Source: Rhodococcus sp. X156
GTDB lineage: Bacteria > Actinomycetota > Actinomycetes > Mycobacteriales > Mycobacteriaceae
Assembly (NCBI RefSeq): GCF_004006015.1
Contig: NZ_CP034766.1
Location: forward strand, 2,513,001-2,577,000
Reading direction: 5' to 3'
Length of the DNA: 64,000 nt
Shown one piece after another: positions 27,651 through 36,999 of this stretch. Numbering within the stretch: position 1 is the stretch's first letter; each line of letters starts with the position of its first letter. The position numbers and the translations under genes were made by a program. The notes beneath the pieces were generated by a model. That model was given only the letters and a program-made list of their open reading frames with translations, was not told the DNA's origin and did no database searches.

Positions 27651-28420
27651 CAGTGGTTCTCCTCGGTGGTGGACTGGTTGCCGAACCGGGCGGTGACGGT
27701 GCCCAGGCCGGAGATGGTGGCGGTGACGACGGACCCCGCGGCGACCGGCCGCATGGGGCCGAGGGCACCGGAGAGGATGACCTGGCCGGCGCGCAGCGGC
27801 TCGCCGAAGGTGCGGGCCTGGTGGGCCAGCCACGCCACTGCGGTGAGCGGGTCGCCCAGGCAGGCCGCGCCGTTGCCGGTGGAGACCTCCTCGCCGTCGA
27901 TGCTCATGGACATGGTGACGTCCACCGGCTCCACCTCTGCGAGCGTGCGGTGCTCGGAGCCCAGCACGTAGAGGCCGGAGGAGGCGTTGTCGGCCACGGT
28001 GTCGCCGAAGGAGATGTCCCAGTTGGTGATGCGGCTGTCCACGATCTCCAGCGCGGCGACGGCGTAGGCGATGGCGCCGCGCACCTGGGCGACGTCCAGC
28101 GGCCCCTCGGCGAGGTCCTCGCTGAGCACGAAGGCGACCTCGGCCTCGGCCTTGGGCTGGATCAGCCGGTTGATGGGGATCTCCTCGCCGTCGGCGAAGC
28201 CCATGTCGTCGAAGAGCACCCCGAAGTCGGGCTGGTCGACCCCGAGCTGGGTCTGCACAGCCTCCGACGTGGCCCCGATCTTGCGGCCGATGACCCGGGC
28301 GCCGCGGTCGGTGCGGGCGGCGTTGAGCTGCTCCTGCACCTGGTAGGCGGCGGCGACGTCGTCGCGGCCGATCAGGTCGCGGACGGGGGCGCAGGCCACT
28401 CCGCTGAAGTGCGCCTGCAC
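27650..28420 (-). CDS. 2-oxopent-4-enoate (2-hydroxypentadienoate) hydratase
   Basis: 256 residues from GTG 28420, of the MhpD/HsaE/BphH hydratase family: [36 protein letters not shown] and [13 protein letters not shown]. It adds water to the 2-hydroxydienoate left by meta-ring cleavage. The coding pattern continues 30 codons upstream of the GTG with no ATG, GTG or TTG; a GGAG at 28518-28521 lies 7 bases before an in-frame ATC at 28510. The natural start may therefore be a mutated or non-standard codon. First gene of the operon, divergent from an IclR gene. Confidence 0.9.
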   Translation of the reverse strand: MQAHFSGVACAPVRDLIGRDDVAAAYQVQEQLNAARTDRGARVIGRKIGATSEAVQTQLGVDQPDFGVLFDDMGFADGEEIPINRLIQPKAEAEVAFVLSEDLAEGPLDVAQVRGAIAYAVAALEIVDSRITNWDISFGDTVADNASSGLYVLGSEHRTLAEVEPVDVTMSMSIDGEEVSTGNGAACLGDPLTAVAWLAHQARTFGEPLRAGQVILSGALGPMRPVAAGSVVTATISGLGTVTARFGNQSTTEENH

Positions 28421-28632
28421 CAGGCGGTCCGCAGCGGCGGCGACCGTCTCGGCGGCGATGTCCGTGCTGGGCGCCTCGGCGGGCCCGGTCGGAACTTGGT
28501 ACTGGCTGATGGTGGTGCTCCACTCTCGACAGGTTCTGGTTCACCGGCCACTCTGCGCCACCCAGCGGGCACAGACCACCCCTTCGTCTCGCTCAGCGAT
28601 ACGGTGGGCGAAAGTCGGCCGAGGAGGGCGCG

Positions 28633-29445
28633 GTGGTGGACCCAGCGGTGGACCCGTCGGTGCACCAGTCGGCGGGAACCGGAGACCTGAACACCGTGCT
28701 GGGCAAGGCGGTGGCCATCCTGCGCGCCTTCACCCCGGACGACCAGGTGCTCAGCCTGGCTGAGCTGGTCCGGCGCACCGGGCTGCACAAGGCCACGGTG
28801 CACCGCCTGGCCGGTGAGCTGGTGGCCACCCGGCTGCTGGACCGGGTGAGCGGGAGCAGCGCCGGCTACCGGCTCAGCGGCGGGCTGTTCGAGCTGGGCC
28901 TGCGGGCGTCGGTGGAGCGCAGCCTGCTGGAGGTGGCCATGCCGTTCCTGCAGGACCTCTACGAGCGCACCCACGAGACGGTGCACCTGGGGGTGCCGGA
29001 GGGCCGGGAGGTGGTCTACGTCGCCAAGATCGGCGGGCACCGCCAGGCCGCCACGCCGTCCCGGCACGGCGGTCGGATGCCGTTGCACTGCACGGCCATC
29101 GGCAAGGTGCTGCTGGCGCACGCGGAGCCCGAGCTGCGGCGGGCGGTGCTCAGCGGGCGGCTGGAGCGGCGCACCCCGCACACCGTGGTGGCGCCGGGAC
29201 TGCTGCTGCGCCAGCTGGACGCGGTGGTGGAGCGCGGGGTGGCCTTTGAGCACGAGGAGTCGGCGGTGGGGCTGCAGTGCGTGGCCGCCCCCGTGCTGGG
29301 CGCGGACGAGCGGCCGGTGGCGGCGATCAGCGTCACCGGCCCCACGTCGCGGTTTCGCCCGGAGGCGCACGTGGACGCCGTCCGGGCCGCCGCGGCGGCG
29401 GTGTCCAGCACCATGGCGCGGCGGGACCTGTTCCTGCCCCGCTGA
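28633..29445 (+). CDS. IclR-family transcription regulator
   Basis: 270 residues from GTG 28633, which follows GAGGAGGG. An N-terminal winged helix (about 15-75, LSLAELVRRTGLHKATVHRLAGEL) and a C-terminal IclR effector domain (GVPEGREVVYVAKI, MPLHCTAIGKVLLA). Divergent from the hydratase operon, so it probably senses a pathway intermediate and controls that operon. The 212-bp gap contains a small palindrome TCGCTcAGCGA at 28589-28599 that could be part of its operator; this is weak. Confidence 0.9.
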   Translation: MVDPAVDPSVHQSAGTGDLNTVLGKAVAILRAFTPDDQVLSLAELVRRTGLHKATVHRLAGELVATRLLDRVSGSSAGYRLSGGLFELGLRASVERSLLEVAMPFLQDLYERTHETVHLGVPEGREVVYVAKIGGHRQAATPSRHGGRMPLHCTAIGKVLLAHAEPELRRAVLSGRLERRTPHTVVAPGLLLRQLDAVVERGVAFEHEESAVGLQCVAAPVLGADERPVAAISVTGPTSRFRPEAHVDAVRAAAAAVSSTMARRDLFLPR

Positions 29446-29455
29446 CCGGGTTCGC

Positions 29456-30214
29456 TCAGCGGCCGGACCAGTCCGGGTCGCGCCGCTCGAAGAACGCGGC
29501 GATGCCCTCCTTGACGTCGGCCGAGGCCAGCAGCCGGGCGTGCGCGGCGTTGCTGCGCTGCCAGGACGCCGTCTCGTCACCGCTGATCTCTTCGCCGCCC
29601 AGGCGCAGCGCCTCCCGCACGGCCAGCGGCGCGTTGCGGTTGATCTCCTCGGCCAGCGCCAGCGCGGTGGCCAGCGCCTCCCCCGGTGCGGTGAGCCGGT
29701 TGACGAAGCCCAGCCGCTCGGCGCGCTCGGCGTCCAGGGTGGCGCCGGTGAGCAGCAGCTCGCGGGCCACGTTGGCCGGCAGCAGGTGCGCCGCCCGGAA
29801 CGCGCCGCCGAAGTCGGGCACCAGGCCACGCTTGACCTCCGGCAGGCCGAAGGCAGCGGTGCGCGAGGCCACCACCAGGTCGCAGCAGAACACCAGCTCC
29901 ATGCCCCCGCCCAGGGCCAGGCCCTCCACGGCGGCGATCAGCGGCTTCACCCGGCGGCGGGTGATGAGCCCGGCGATGCCACCGCGCTCGGTGGGCTCAC
30001 CCGGTCCGGTGGCCAAGTCGGCGCCGGCGGAGAACACCGCGGGGCCGCCGGTGAGCACGCCGCACCACAGCTGCGGGTCGTCGTCCAGCTCGTTGAGGGC
30101 GGCGTCCAGCCCGGCGGTGACGTCGGGGTTGAGGGCGTTGCGCTTGGCCTCCCGGTCCAGCCGGATCACCAGCGTCCGGCCCTCACGGGTCGTGGTCACC
30201 AGGGGTGTGCTCAT
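29456..30214 (-). CDS. enoyl-CoA hydratase/isomerase family protein
   Basis: About 252 residues from ATG 30214; ATG 30223 is in frame 9 bases earlier. Crotonase signatures: FSAGADL for the oxyanion hole, the helix GGGMELVFCCDLVVAS, and PEVKRGLVPDFGG with an Asp where a catalytic Glu/Asp is expected. The substrate is not evident; position next to the aromatic lower pathway suggests CoA-thioester catabolism. Tail to tail with the IclR gene. Confidence 0.88.
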   Translation of the reverse strand: MSTPLVTTTREGRTLVIRLDREAKRNALNPDVTAGLDAALNELDDDPQLWCGVLTGGPAVFSAGADLATGPGEPTERGGIAGLITRRRVKPLIAAVEGLALGGGMELVFCCDLVVASRTAAFGLPEVKRGLVPDFGGAFRAAHLLPANVARELLLTGATLDAERAERLGFVNRLTAPGEALATALALAEEINRNAPLAVREALRLGGEEISGDETASWQRSNAAHARLLASADVKEGIAAFFERRDPDWSGR

Positions 30215-30251
30215 GTGCGGCAACGTATCCCGTGCAGGCCACCGGGTGGGG

Positions 30252-31799
30252 CTAGTGCTCCTGCTTGGTGATGTCCAGCCCCTTGGGCGCAGTGGCGAAG
30301 ACGACGACGCTGACCACCAGCATGAACACGCCGGCCACCAGGCTGGTGTCGGCGAGCGCGTCGGTGAACGCCACCCTGGCCTGCGCGGCCAGCTCCGGCA
30401 GCTGCGCCTGGGTGGCCACGGCGGCGGCTCCGCCCAGGGAGTCCTCCGCAGCGGTCACCAGCTCCGCCGGTACGCCCTGCTCGGCCAGCGCCCCGACGTC
30501 CAGGTGGTTGCGGTAGATCACCGCGGCGATGCTGCCCAGCAGGGCGACGCCGAGCACGTTGCCCAGGTCGTAGGCGGTCTCCTCGATGGCGGCGGCGTTG
30601 CCCGCCTTCTCCGGCGGGGTGCCGGCCATGATCATGGCCGAGCCGATGGCCAGCGACCCGGCACCGGCGCCGGTGAGCGCCATGGCGATGGCGGCGGTGG
30701 TGTAGGTGAGCTCGCCGGGCACCAGGTAGATGAGCAGGCAACCCACCCCGGCGATGGCCACGCCGACGGCCAGCACCGTGCGCGCCCCGATCCAGCGGGC
30801 CAGCACCGGAGCCGCCACCGAGGCGACCAGCCCGCCACCGGCGATGGGCAGCAGGTGCACGCCCGACTGCAGCGGGCTCTGGCCCTGCACCAGCTGCAGC
30901 CACTGTGCGAGCAGCAGCAGCAGCGCGGCGATGGCCAGCATGGCTCCGAGCGCGGCGACCACGCCGGCGGTGAAGGGGCGGCGGGTGAACAGCCGCACGT
31001 CCAGCAGCGGCTCGTCCTGGCGCAGGCAGCGGCGGACGAACACGGTGAGCAGCACGACGGCAGCGAGCAGCGCGGCCCAACCGGCGGGGGCCAGCAGGCT
31101 GGTCTCCTTGGCGAAGTGCTTGATGCCCCAGATCAGCGCGACCATCCCGCCAACGGACAGCACGGTGGCGACGAAGTCCCAGCGCCCCGGGTTGGGCACG
31201 CGGGCCTCGGGCAGGATCAGCCAGCCGGCCACCAGGGCCACCACCATCAGCGGCACGTTGACCAGGAACGCGGCGTGCCAGCTGAAGTGCTCCAGCAGCG
31301 CGCCGCCGACGATGGGGCCGACGGCAGCGCCGATGGAGGACACCCCCGCCCACACGCCGAGTGCGGTGGCGCGCTCGGCGGGGTCGGTGAAGACGGACCG
31401 CAGCAGCGAGAGCGTGGTGGGCATGATCATCGCCCCGCCGACGCCGAGCGCGGCTCGGGCGGCGATGAGCTCGGCGGAGGAATCCACCAGCAGCACCACC
31501 GCCGAGGCCGCGCCGAAGACCACGAAGCCGCCCAGCAGCACGGCCTTGCGGCCCCACCGGTCGGCCAGGCCGCTCATGGAGATCAGCAGCCCGGCCAGCA
31601 CCAGCGAGTAGATGTCCACGATCCACAGCTGCTCGTTGGCGGTGGGGCGCAGGTCGGCGGCCAGGTCGGGCAGGGCCACGTTGAGGACGGTGAGGTCCAT
31701 GGTGACGACGAGCAGGCTTGCCGACAGGACGGCCAGCGACGCCCAGCGCCGGACCACCGACACCGGCGCAGCGACGTCGGTGGACTCGGTGAAGGTCAC
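30252..31799 (-). CDS. DHA2-type major facilitator drug/proton antiporter
   Basis: 515 residues from GTG 31799 with about 14 membrane helices. Motif A-like GLADRWGRKAVLLGG between helices 2 and 3, the N-terminal MDLTVLNVALP motif typical of 14-helix EmrB/QacA transporters, and GVGGAMIMPTTLSLL in helix 4. It likely exports hydrophobic or cationic compounds using the proton gradient. The 219 bp between it and the dehydrogenase at 32019 is a divergent promoter region without a visible gene. Confidence 0.9.
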   Translation of the reverse strand: MTFTESTDVAAPVSVVRRWASLAVLSASLLVVTMDLTVLNVALPDLAADLRPTANEQLWIVDIYSLVLAGLLISMSGLADRWGRKAVLLGGFVVFGAASAVVLLVDSSAELIAARAALGVGGAMIMPTTLSLLRSVFTDPAERATALGVWAGVSSIGAAVGPIVGGALLEHFSWHAAFLVNVPLMVVALVAGWLILPEARVPNPGRWDFVATVLSVGGMVALIWGIKHFAKETSLLAPAGWAALLAAVVLLTVFVRRCLRQDEPLLDVRLFTRRPFTAGVVAALGAMLAIAALLLLLAQWLQLVQGQSPLQSGVHLLPIAGGGLVASVAAPVLARWIGARTVLAVGVAIAGVGCLLIYLVPGELTYTTAAIAMALTGAGAGSLAIGSAMIMAGTPPEKAGNAAAIEETAYDLGNVLGVALLGSIAAVIYRNHLDVGALAEQGVPAELVTAAEDSLGGAAAVATQAQLPELAAQARVAFTDALADTSLVAGVFMLVVSVVVFATAPKGLDITKQEH

Positions 31800-32018
31800 T
31801 GCGGCGCTCCAGGGGTTTGCTCGAGAGGGGCGTTGCCGCCAGCGGAAGCGGTCAGGACGTCCCGGCCACCCGCACACTCTGCCCTGTCCGCGGCCGGCTT
31901 GCGTCGAGCCGGTCCGGCAGCCGTCGGCCTCGGTCGCTGCGCGTGGACCATGGAGGGTGGGTCCTGCCGGTCGCGGCCGGTCACGACTCTCCGAAGAGCC
32001 ACGCGCAGAGGAGAGCCC

Positions 32019-33041
32019 ATGAAGGCCGTGCAGTACCGCAGCTTCGGTTGCCGCCCCGAGCTGGTCGACGTCGACGAGCCAACCCCCGCCTCCGGGGAGA
32101 TCCTGCTCAAGATCACCGCGTCCGGGTTGTGCCACTCCGACGAGTTCGTCATGGCGTGGCCGCAGGAGACCTACCCCTATCCCATGCCGATGACGCTGGG
32201 CCACGAGCCCGCCGGCACGGTGGCCGCGCTCGGCGAGGGAGTGGAGGGCGTGGCCGTCGGGGACTCCGTCATCGTCTACGGCTGCTGGGGCTGCGGGGTG
32301 TGCGAGATGTGCGCCGAGGGCTACGAGAACCTCTGCCTCAACGGGATGACCTCACCGGGCCTCGGCCACGACGGGGCCATGGCGGAGTACATGGTCGTCG
32401 ACTCCGTGCGCCACCTGGTTCCTATCGGCGACCTCGACCCGGTGCGTGCGGCCTCGCTCACCGACGCCGCGCTCACGCCCTACCAGGCGATCAAGAGCGT
32501 GCAGCACCAGCTGGTGGGCGGCTCCACGGTGGTGGTGATCGGCGCGGGCGGGCTCGGCCACGTGGCCATCCAGCTGCTCCGCACGCTCACCGCCTCGCGG
32601 GTGGTGGCCCTGGACGTGGGTGAGGAGAAGCTGGCCTTCGCCCGGGAGCAGGGCGCACACGAGGCCTTTCAGTCCAACCCGGAGGCGGCAGTGAAGATCC
32701 GCGAGCTCACCGGCGGCCGCGGTGCCAACGTGGTGCTGGACTTCGTGGGCGCCGACGTCACCGGGGAGCTGGCCGTGGCCTGCGCCGGGGTGGCGTCGTC
32801 GGTGGTGATCGTGGGGGCCGGCAACGGCGGCGCCAAGATCGGTCTCACCAGTGCGCCGTACAACATCTCGGTGTCCACCTCGCTGTGGGGCCGGCGCAAG
32901 GAGCTGATGGAGCTGGTGGAGATGGCCCGGCGGGGCCAGATCCAGATCCACACCACCACCTACGGCATCGACCAGGCGCCACAGGCCTATGAGGACCTGC
33001 GCGCGGGCTCGATCACCGGCCGCGCCGTGGTGGTCCCCTAG
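32019..33041 (+). CDS. Zn-dependent NAD(P)-alcohol dehydrogenase
   Basis: 340 residues from ATG 32019 (GAGGAGAG upstream). Catalytic zinc ligands in SGLCHSDEF and GHEPAG; structural zinc cysteines in CGVCEMCAEGYENLC; dinucleotide-binding VVIGAGGLGHVAIQ. Resembles class-III-like MDR dehydrogenases such as AdhT. A long in-frame reading from 29277 crosses other genes and is not real. Divergent from the efflux pump. Substrate unknown. Confidence 0.92.
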   Translation: MKAVQYRSFGCRPELVDVDEPTPASGEILLKITASGLCHSDEFVMAWPQETYPYPMPMTLGHEPAGTVAALGEGVEGVAVGDSVIVYGCWGCGVCEMCAEGYENLCLNGMTSPGLGHDGAMAEYMVVDSVRHLVPIGDLDPVRAASLTDAALTPYQAIKSVQHQLVGGSTVVVIGAGGLGHVAIQLLRTLTASRVVALDVGEEKLAFAREQGAHEAFQSNPEAAVKIRELTGGRGANVVLDFVGADVTGELAVACAGVASSVVIVGAGNGGAKIGLTSAPYNISVSTSLWGRRKELMELVEMARRGQIQIHTTTYGIDQAPQAYEDLRAGSITGRAVVVP

Positions 33042-33240
33042 ACCGCCCAGCCGCAGCGCCCAGCGCACCGCTCGTGCCAGTACTACAGTCAAGCAAGGTG
33101 ATTGAGCGGAATGAGTTAGCGTGCCCCAGCGCGCCTGTCAACTAGCTAGCCCGATATGTCCACGTGATGCCCTACCATGCACAGTGCCCCTGGCCCAGTG
33201 CCGTGACCAGCGCCGAGCTTCCGAAGGAGAGGTCCACTCC

Positions 33241-33984
33241 ATGGCTGTGCCCACGGACGGTAACGATCGGACTCCTACTGCGGTACACCGGGAGGCGGAG
33301 AAGTTCAGCACCGTGATGGGCGAGCTTGCCCGAACGCTGCACCGTGACCACGGCAGCGAGGACGACACCTTGGACGCGGTGCTCACCGCGGTGCTCTCGT
33401 CTGTGGTCGGCGCCGAGCACGGAACCATCAGCACAGTCGTGGACCGCAAGGTCGTGCTGCCCAAGGCGACGACCGACGAGCTGGCCCGGCGGATGGACGA
33501 GATGCAGACGGAGCTGGGCGAGGGACCCTGCCTCACCGCGATCTACGAGCAAGAGACCCTGCACATCGCCGACCTCGCCGACGAGGACCGGTGGCCGGCC
33601 TTCGTGGCGGCCGGCCGCGCGGCCGGGATCGCCTCGATGCTGTGCTTCCAGCTCTACGTCGAGGGTGACAACCTCGGAGTGCTCAACCTGTACTCCTCGC
33701 AACCGTCGGCGTTCACCGAGGAGTCGATCGCGACCGGCCTGATCTTCGCGACCCATGCTGCGGTGGCCATCGCCGGGGCACGCCAGGAGCGCACGCTCAC
33801 CAACGCACTGGTCAACCGCGACATCATCGGCCAGGCCAAGGGGGTCGTGATGGAGCGGTTCACGCTGGACGCCAAGGCTGCCTTCGACCTCATCTCGCGG
33901 CTGTCCCAGGAGCAGAACGTGAAGCTGCACATCATCGCCGCTCGGATCGTCGACGACGCCACCAAGAGCGCCGACTCCTCCTAG
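33241..33984 (+). CDS. GAF-ANTAR domain regulator (second copy)
   Basis: 247 residues from ATG 33241, which follows AAGGAGAGG. GAF domain at about 35-175 with the family signature LGEGPCLTAI and a DRWPAFVAAGRAAGIASMLCF region; ANTAR at about 185-240 with RDIIGQAKGVVMERFTLDAKAAFDLI. Better conserved ANTAR than the copy at 9112. An RNA-binding antiterminator by family. A 199-bp leader (33042-33240) shows no gene; it may hold the promoter. Confidence 0.9.
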   Translation: MAVPTDGNDRTPTAVHREAEKFSTVMGELARTLHRDHGSEDDTLDAVLTAVLSSVVGAEHGTISTVVDRKVVLPKATTDELARRMDEMQTELGEGPCLTAIYEQETLHIADLADEDRWPAFVAAGRAAGIASMLCFQLYVEGDNLGVLNLYSSQPSAFTEESIATGLIFATHAAVAIAGARQERTLTNALVNRDIIGQAKGVVMERFTLDAKAAFDLISRLSQEQNVKLHIIAARIVDDATKSADSS

Positions 33985-34000
33985 CCCGGCTGGCTGGGGC

Positions 34001-34690
34001 TCACATGTCGCGGTAGCGCTTCGCCTGGGCCAGCAGCTCGCGCAGCTGCCCGGCGGTCGCCTGACGCGCCCGGGGTGTCTGGCTCTCGGCCGTGGTGTCG
34101 AAGTAGGCGGCGTAGGCGGGGGTGTCGCGCTGGTAGCGCCAGCCCTCGGCGAGCGGGCCGGCGTCCAGGGCGTCGTAGCCCAGCTGGTCGAGCAGCTCGG
34201 TGACGGTCTGCTTGGCCCCGGCGTCGTCGCCGGCGATGGCCAGCGCGCTGCGCCCGGGGTTGCCGGCGGGGCGGGCCAGCGTGCCGATGAAGTCGAAGTA
34301 GATGTTGTTGAACGCCTTGACCACCTGCGAGTCGGGCAGGTGCGCCTGGAGCAGCTCGGAGACGGTGGTGGACTCGTCGTCCAGCTCGGCGATCTGCCCG
34401 TCGCGCTGCGGGTAGTAGTTGTTGGTGTCGATGACGACCTTGCCGCGCAGCGGCTCCACCGGCACCTGCTGGTAGCTCTTGAGCGGGACGGTGACCACCA
34501 CGAGGTCGCTGGCCGCGGCGGCCTCCTCCGGGGTGGCCGCGCAGGCCCCGGGGCCGAAGGTGCCGACCAGGTCCTGCAGCGTCTCCGGGCCGCGACTGTT
34601 GCTGAGCACCACGTCGTAGCCGCGCGTGAGAGCCAGTCGCGCGAGGTTGCTGCCGATGTTGCCGCTGCCGATGAAACCGATGGTGGTCAT
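34001..34690 (-). CDS. F420H2:NADP-oxidoreductase-like NADP-binding reductase
   Basis: 229 residues from ATG 34690. N-terminal GFIGSGNIGSNLARLA dinucleotide motif followed by SNSRGPETL, where Ser/Arg after strand 2 indicates NADP(H). The C-terminal helical domain has VVKAFNNIYFDFIG, as in Fno/NpdG-like and YrrC-like reductases. It may pass hydride between NADPH and coenzyme F420 or reduce another small acceptor; the family is mixed, so this is not certain. Confidence 0.8.
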   Translation of the reverse strand: MTTIGFIGSGNIGSNLARLALTRGYDVVLSNSRGPETLQDLVGTFGPGACAATPEEAAAASDLVVVTVPLKSYQQVPVEPLRGKVVIDTNNYYPQRDGQIAELDDESTTVSELLQAHLPDSQVVKAFNNIYFDFIGTLARPAGNPGRSALAIAGDDAGAKQTVTELLDQLGYDALDAGPLAEGWRYQRDTPAYAAYFDTTAESQTPRARQATAGQLRELLAQAKRYRDM

Positions 34691-34933
34691 GGTGCGGACA
34701 ACTCGGCACGGAGAACAGGTATTCCCCGCTCAGGCCGGTGGGAAGTGTGCGGCACTCCCCCACCGCTGCTCATGTAAGTCGGCACTGTGTCGGCGTTCGG
34801 CAGTACAGTTCAGCCCGTTCCCGAGCGACAGCGCCAAGCCCTGCGGCTGGCTGTCCAGCAACCCTCTCCCCCGGGGTGCTTCCGCAGGAAGAACAGGGCC
34901 GCGCACCCGGCGCGGCCAAGGATGGGATCGGAG

Positions 34934-35365
34934 ATGACGGCGATGCGCAACGTCGAGCTGCCAGGCGTGGGACCGTGCCGGACGTACCGCAGCGGACACC
35001 AGCCGCACTGGATCATGGCGCGGCAGTACCGCTCGCGTGGCCGCTGGGCGACGGTGGTGGGCTTTGACGGCGACCACGTGCTCATCGAGTGCCGCGACGG
35101 CTCGCTGCTGCGGTGGTGGCACCACCACCCCTGGCGGCTGCGCGCCGCCGTGGGGGCGCACGGGCCGGCGGTGAAGATCGTGCGCGCAGGCACGGTGCTG
35201 CAGTGTGCGGGGCTGTGGTTCCCCTGCAGCAGCGACGGCCCCACCCCGTGCCTGCTGGAGCCACCCGGCGCCACCGAGCCGGTGTCGGCGCTGGTCGATC
35301 CCGGCGCGACCGAGCTGCAGCTCGCCACGCTCGACGGCGTCGCGGTCACACCCTGGTGGGCCTGA
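34934..35365 (+). CDS. protein of unknown function, beta-rich
   Basis: About 143 residues from ATG 34934 (ATG 34943 also possible); the longer frame from 34787 adds a Pro/Arg-rich leader that looks non-coding. The central part has short beta-like stretches (RWATVVGFDGDHVLIECRDG) and a WWHHHPWRL cluster of aromatics and three histidines. No family recognised. Converges with the antiporter, leaving 8 bp. Confidence 0.5.
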   Translation: MTAMRNVELPGVGPCRTYRSGHQPHWIMARQYRSRGRWATVVGFDGDHVLIECRDGSLLRWWHHHPWRLRAAVGAHGPAVKIVRAGTVLQCAGLWFPCSSDGPTPCLLEPPGATEPVSALVDPGATELQLATLDGVAVTPWWA

Positions 35366-35373
35366 GCCAACCG

Positions 35374-36983
35374 CTAGTCCAGCGGGTCGATGCCGGTCAG
35401 CCGCAGCTCCTCGATGTCCAGGCGGGTCTGCACGCGCAGCGCCACCGAGTCGTCGATGGTGCCGCTGTGGCGCAGCCGGTTGAGCTCCTCGCGCTTGTGC
35501 TCCATGAGCGCCAGGCGCAGCCGCGTGTACTCCTCGTCGTGCTCGAGCGGCAGCTGATGAGCACCGGGCAGAACCTCGGCGCCGTCGAGCGCCCCACCGT
35601 CCTGCTCGCCTGAGGCCTGGTGCAGCTGGTGCTGGTAGTCGTGGGCCAGCCGCGCCCGCACCGCCTCGCTGGCGCCGTGCGTGGCGATCACGGTGGGCAG
35701 TGCGGCCACGGCGGTGGCGGCGATCGCGTACTCGGCCAGCCGCAGCTCGCCGCCGGCGTCGTCCTGGGGCAGCCGGGCCCAGCGGACCACCACCGGCAGC
35801 AACGGGCCCTGCACCAGCAACGTCAGCACCACCACGCCGGCGGTGACGAAGATGATCTCCTCGCGCGCCGCCAGCGGTTGTCCGTCGTTCATCGTCACCG
35901 GCACCGACAGCGCGATGGCCAGCGACACCGCCCCCCGGAAGCCGGCCACCGCCGAGACCACCCGGGAGCGGTAGGTCCGGCGTCGCAGCCGCTGCGAGGG
36001 GCGGCGGTCGAGCAGCCGGATGAGCATCACGGAGGTGGTGATGAAGGCGAAGCGGATCACCAGCAGCCCGAGCCAGACGACCACCACGGTGAGCAGCAGC
36101 CGCGCCACGTCAGTGGGCTGCAGGTAGCGCGCCACCGCCTGCACCTCCAGGCCGATGAGCACGAACAGCGTCCCGTTGAGCACGTAGGAGCCCAGCGGCC
36201 AGGCCGACTCCGTCTGGCGGCGCGATGCTGCCGTGCTCAGCCGGTTGGTGTGGAAGGCGATGATGAGCCCGGCCACCACCACGGCGAGCACCCCGGACGC
36301 CTCGACCTGCTCGGCCAGCAGGTAGGCCACGAACGGCACCAGCAGCAGCGCCAGGTTGATGGCCGGCGCCTCGCGCAGCGGCCGCATCACCAGGTCCGCC
36401 ACCCCGGCCACCGCCGCCCCCACCGCGACGCCGCCCAGGTAGGAGAGCAGCACCCGGCCGGTCACGTCCAGCGCCGTGTAGTGCCCACCGACCGCGACCC
36501 CCACGGCCAGGGCGTAGACCACCAGCGCAGTGCCGTCGTTGGTCAAGCTCTCCGCCTTGAGAATCTGGAAGTCACGACGCGGCAGGGTGCGCCCCAGCGC
36601 GGCCACGGCGGTGGCATCGGGTGGGGCGAGCGCGGCTCCGAGGATGAGCGCACTGGGCCAGGGCATGCCCAGGGCGGAGGCGATGCCGGCCACCCGAAGG
36701 CGGTGGCCACCACCGCGAGGGTGCTCATGAGGACGATGCCGCGCAGGTCGCGCCGGATCGAGCGCAGCGACGTCGTCAGGCTCTCCCAAAACAGCATCAC
36801 CGGCAGGAACAGCAGCAGCATCACCTCCGGCGGCAGCTCGATCTGCCGCAGCCGCGGGACGAAGCCGAGCAGCAGCCCGAGGATCACCAGGAACAGCGGT
36901 GCAGGCACGCGCAGCCGGGGGGCCAGCACGGCGCCGGCCAGGACCGACGCACCGAGCACCACGGTGACGTCGAGGCCGGTCAC
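35374..36983 (-). pseudogene. CPA1-type Na+/H+ antiporter with a single-base frameshift
   Basis: The N-terminal 96 codons (from ATG 36983) encode helices such as LFLVILGLLLGFVPRL and LFLPVMLFWES; the C-terminal 440 codons carry the rest, including LAPPDATAVAALGR (the family Asp-rich helix) and ESLTNDGTALV. The two are in different frames. At 36693-36695 the minus strand reads TTCGGGTGG; one more G gives FGVAGIASALGMPW and a single reading of about 536 residues, the normal size. Either a pseudogene or a base-calling error in a G tract. It should exchange Na+ or K+ for protons. Confidence 0.8.
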
Positions 36984-36999
36984 GTCAGCACCGCTCGGG

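Noticed and set aside
26694-28544. Read-through ORF merging dehydrogenase and hydratase region
   Set aside because: The part beyond 27650 is Arg/Gly-rich shadow of the hydratase; ATG 27650 gives the normal dehydrogenase N-terminus.
29277-32018. Long in-frame extension of the 32019 alcohol dehydrogenase
   Set aside because: It is antisense to a crotonase and a DHA2 transporter with good motifs, so it is only an open shadow frame.
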